A stretch of 5,489 nt of DNA from an uncultured Phycisphaerales bacterium (GTDB lineage: Bacteria > Planctomycetota > Phycisphaerae > WQYP01). Shown piece after piece: positions 4,160 to 5,489 of the stretch (positions are counted from its first letter, which is position 1; each line of letters starts with the position of its first letter). The position numbers were made by a program, and so were the translations under genes. The notes beneath the pieces were generated by a model, which saw only the letters and a program-made list of their open reading frames with translations, was not told the origin of the DNA and did no database searches. Location of the stretch: the NCBI GenBank assembly GCA_903868035.1, contig CAIPTQ010000216.1, positions 1 through 5,489 of the forward strand, in the 5' to 3' direction.

Positions 4160-5489
4160 TCACTTCGGTTCCTTCACCGACTGCGACACCCCCGTCACAT
4201 TCGGCCCTACATTCGACAGCGGCGGCAGGTTCTTGAACTCCTCCGCCAGCGTCTTCTCATCCACTTCCGTCACCTCGCCCATCTCCACCAGCTTATCCAC
4301 CACCTTCCCATCCCGGATTTGCAGCGACAACTGCTCCAACTGCCCGCTCGCCGACATCTGCCCCTTCAGTTTCTCCGGCCGCCGCCCATATTGTATCGCA
4401 ATCGACGCGATCCGGGCATTCACTTCCTCATCGCTCACCTCCACCCCGAACTGCTCCGCCAGCCGGCTCATGATGAAGAACAGCCGCAGGTCCACCGCCG
4501 CCTGCTGCGCCGACGAAATCCGCAAGGCGTCAATCTGCTGCACGATCTCCGCCTCCGGCACGCCCTTCTGCATCAGCTCCGTCGCCCGCCGCCGCAATAC
4601 CGTCCCCATCTGCTTCTGCGACAGCTTCGACGGCAACTCCAAATTCGTGTTGCTCAGCAGATACCGATACACCTGCTGGGCAATCGCCCCCTTCGTCTCC
4701 TGCTCGAGCTGCACCACCAGCCGCTCCTTGAGGTCCGACTTGAGCCCCTCCACATCGTCGAACCCCAGCATTGCCGCGAACTCCGCGTTCACCTCCGGCA
4801 GGTCCTGGTGCTTCACCGCCTTCACCGCCAGTTCGATCTTCACCTTCTTGCCCCGGTGCTTCTCGTCCGGGTGATCCTCCGGCAGCGTCCCCTCGATCAC
4901 CACTGTCCCCGCCACCTTCGCCCCCGTCAGTTGCTCGGTCAGGCTCTCAAACTTGATCCCCGCGATGTTCGCCACCGCGTCCTTCGCCACCGACAGGTTC
5001 ACCGCCAACTGCTCGGCCACGATCGAATTGTCTTCCGCAGCCACCACCTTCACGTCCGCCGTCACCGTGTCCTTTTCCGTCGCCCCGTCCGTCCGGTCAT
5101 GCCAGTGCCCGAAATACTTCTGCAAATTCTCCACCGCCAGGTTCAGCCGCTCCTCCGTCGCCTCCAGCTTGGGCCGCTTGACCGCGATCTTCTCAATCGA
5201 CGGCAGTTCAAACTCCGGCGCCACTTCCACCTCCACCACCACTTCCAGGTTCGCCCCGTCCTTGAGTTCGATCTTCGAGAGATCGACGTCCGGGTCGCCG
5301 AGGGCTTCGAGTTTGTTGTCCTCGATGGCTTTCTGATACGCCTCGCCCACCACCTGCTGCTTGACCGTGTTGCGGATGTCCGCGCCGAAGCGCTTTTCGA
5401 TGAGCCGCCGCGGGGCGCGCCCGCGCCGGAATCCCTGGATCACCGCGTCATGCTGCAATTCGCCAAACGCCTCCTCCAGCTTGGCGGCG
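4160..5489 (-). CDS. tig: Trigger factor (ribosome-associated chaperone), 5' end cut off by the window
   Basis: Trigger factor binds the ribosome near the exit tunnel and shields nascent chains; it has an N-terminal ribosome-binding domain, an FKBP-type prolyl isomerase domain and a C-terminal chaperone domain. In this window 442 codons are visible, and the frame stays open through the right edge (AAKLEEAFGE... before the in-frame TTG at 5456-5458), so the true start, probably a few tens of codons further on, is outside. Counting from the first visible residue, GFRRGRAP (19-26) is the ribosome-binding signature. PEFELPSIEKIAVKRP (91-106) ends the N-terminal domain. About 137-225 is a diverged isomerase-like domain, recognisable by IKFESLTEQLTGAKVAGT and by LPEDHP...RGKKVKIEL. 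LPEVNAEFAAMLGFDD (230-245) begins the helical chaperone arms, which run to about 420. A low-complexity tail ends in VKEPK. Expression probably ends at the hairpin at 4096-4130. The clpP-clpX genes that often follow tig are not downstream here; a converging oxidoreductase gene is. Codons are mostly G-ending except for a C-ending block around 5275-5410. Confidence 0.95.
   Translation of the reverse strand, partial: AAKLEEAFGELQHDAVIQGFRRGRAPRRLIEKRFGADIRNTVKQQVVGEAYQKAIEDNKLEALGDPDVDLSKIELKDGANLEVVVEVEVAPEFELPSIEKIAVKRPKLEATEERLNLAVENLQKYFGHWHDRTDGATEKDTVTADVKVVAAEDNSIVAEQLAVNLSVAKDAVANIAGIKFESLTEQLTGAKVAGTVVIEGTLPEDHPDEKHRGKKVKIELAVKAVKHQDLPEVNAEFAAMLGFDDVEGLKSDLKERLVVQLEQETKGAIAQQVYRYLLSNTNLELPSKLSQKQMGTVLRRRATELMQKGVPEAEIVQQIDALRISSAQQAAVDLRLFFIMSRLAEQFGVEVSDEEVNARIASIAIQYGRRPEKLKGQMSASGQLEQLSLQIRDGKVVDKLVEMGEVTEVDEKTLAEEFKNLPPLSNVGPNVTGVSQSVKEPK

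Noticed and set aside
5456..5458. TTG as the start codon of trigger factor
   Set aside because: The frame stays open upstream to the window edge with family-like sequence, and starting here would remove most of the ribosome-binding domain.

Overview
The window is GC-rich DNA that most likely comes from a member of the Planctomycetota or a close PVC-group relative. The assignment rests on three things: a dockerin-like/PEP-CTERM secreted-protein tail at the left edge, a Gfo/Idh/MocA dehydrogenase, and a quinolinate synthase of the 'GHHYQ' type. It is an inference from gene style; no rRNA or other decisive marker is present.

Layout from left to right: (1) 1-195, plus strand, the last 64 codons of a PEP-CTERM protein. 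(2) 209-1240, minus strand, a membrane protein with a C-terminal DUF218 (YdcF/ElyC/SanA-like) domain, convergent with (1) and only 13 bases from it. (3) 1336-2643, plus strand, nadA (quinolinate synthase), divergent from (2), with a consensus -10 box and a strong ribosome binding site in the 95-base gap. (4) 2829-3959, plus strand, a Gfo/Idh/MocA NAD(P)-dependent oxidoreductase, separated from nadA by a 185-base gap with short repeats. (5) 4160-5489, minus strand, trigger factor (tig), cut by the right edge, with a clear intrinsic terminator downstream at 4096-4130. There is no gene-free stretch over 300 bases. The genes do not form an evident pathway: NAD synthesis, a probable sugar/polyol dehydrogenase, a folding chaperone and envelope-related proteins sit side by side, mostly as single transcription units.

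The most unusual signal is inside nadA. About 40 extra codons (about 1855-1980) interrupt the loop between two conserved motifs. At the DNA level this insert is a long imperfect palindrome with 22-base arms at 1873-1894 and 1931-1952, plus an inner stem. It keeps the frame and has no stop codon. It looks like an in-frame palindromic repeat element, comparable in concept to the Rickettsia palindromic elements. A second genome-scale oddity is that synonymous third-position use switches in blocks between G-ending and C-ending codons inside single genes.
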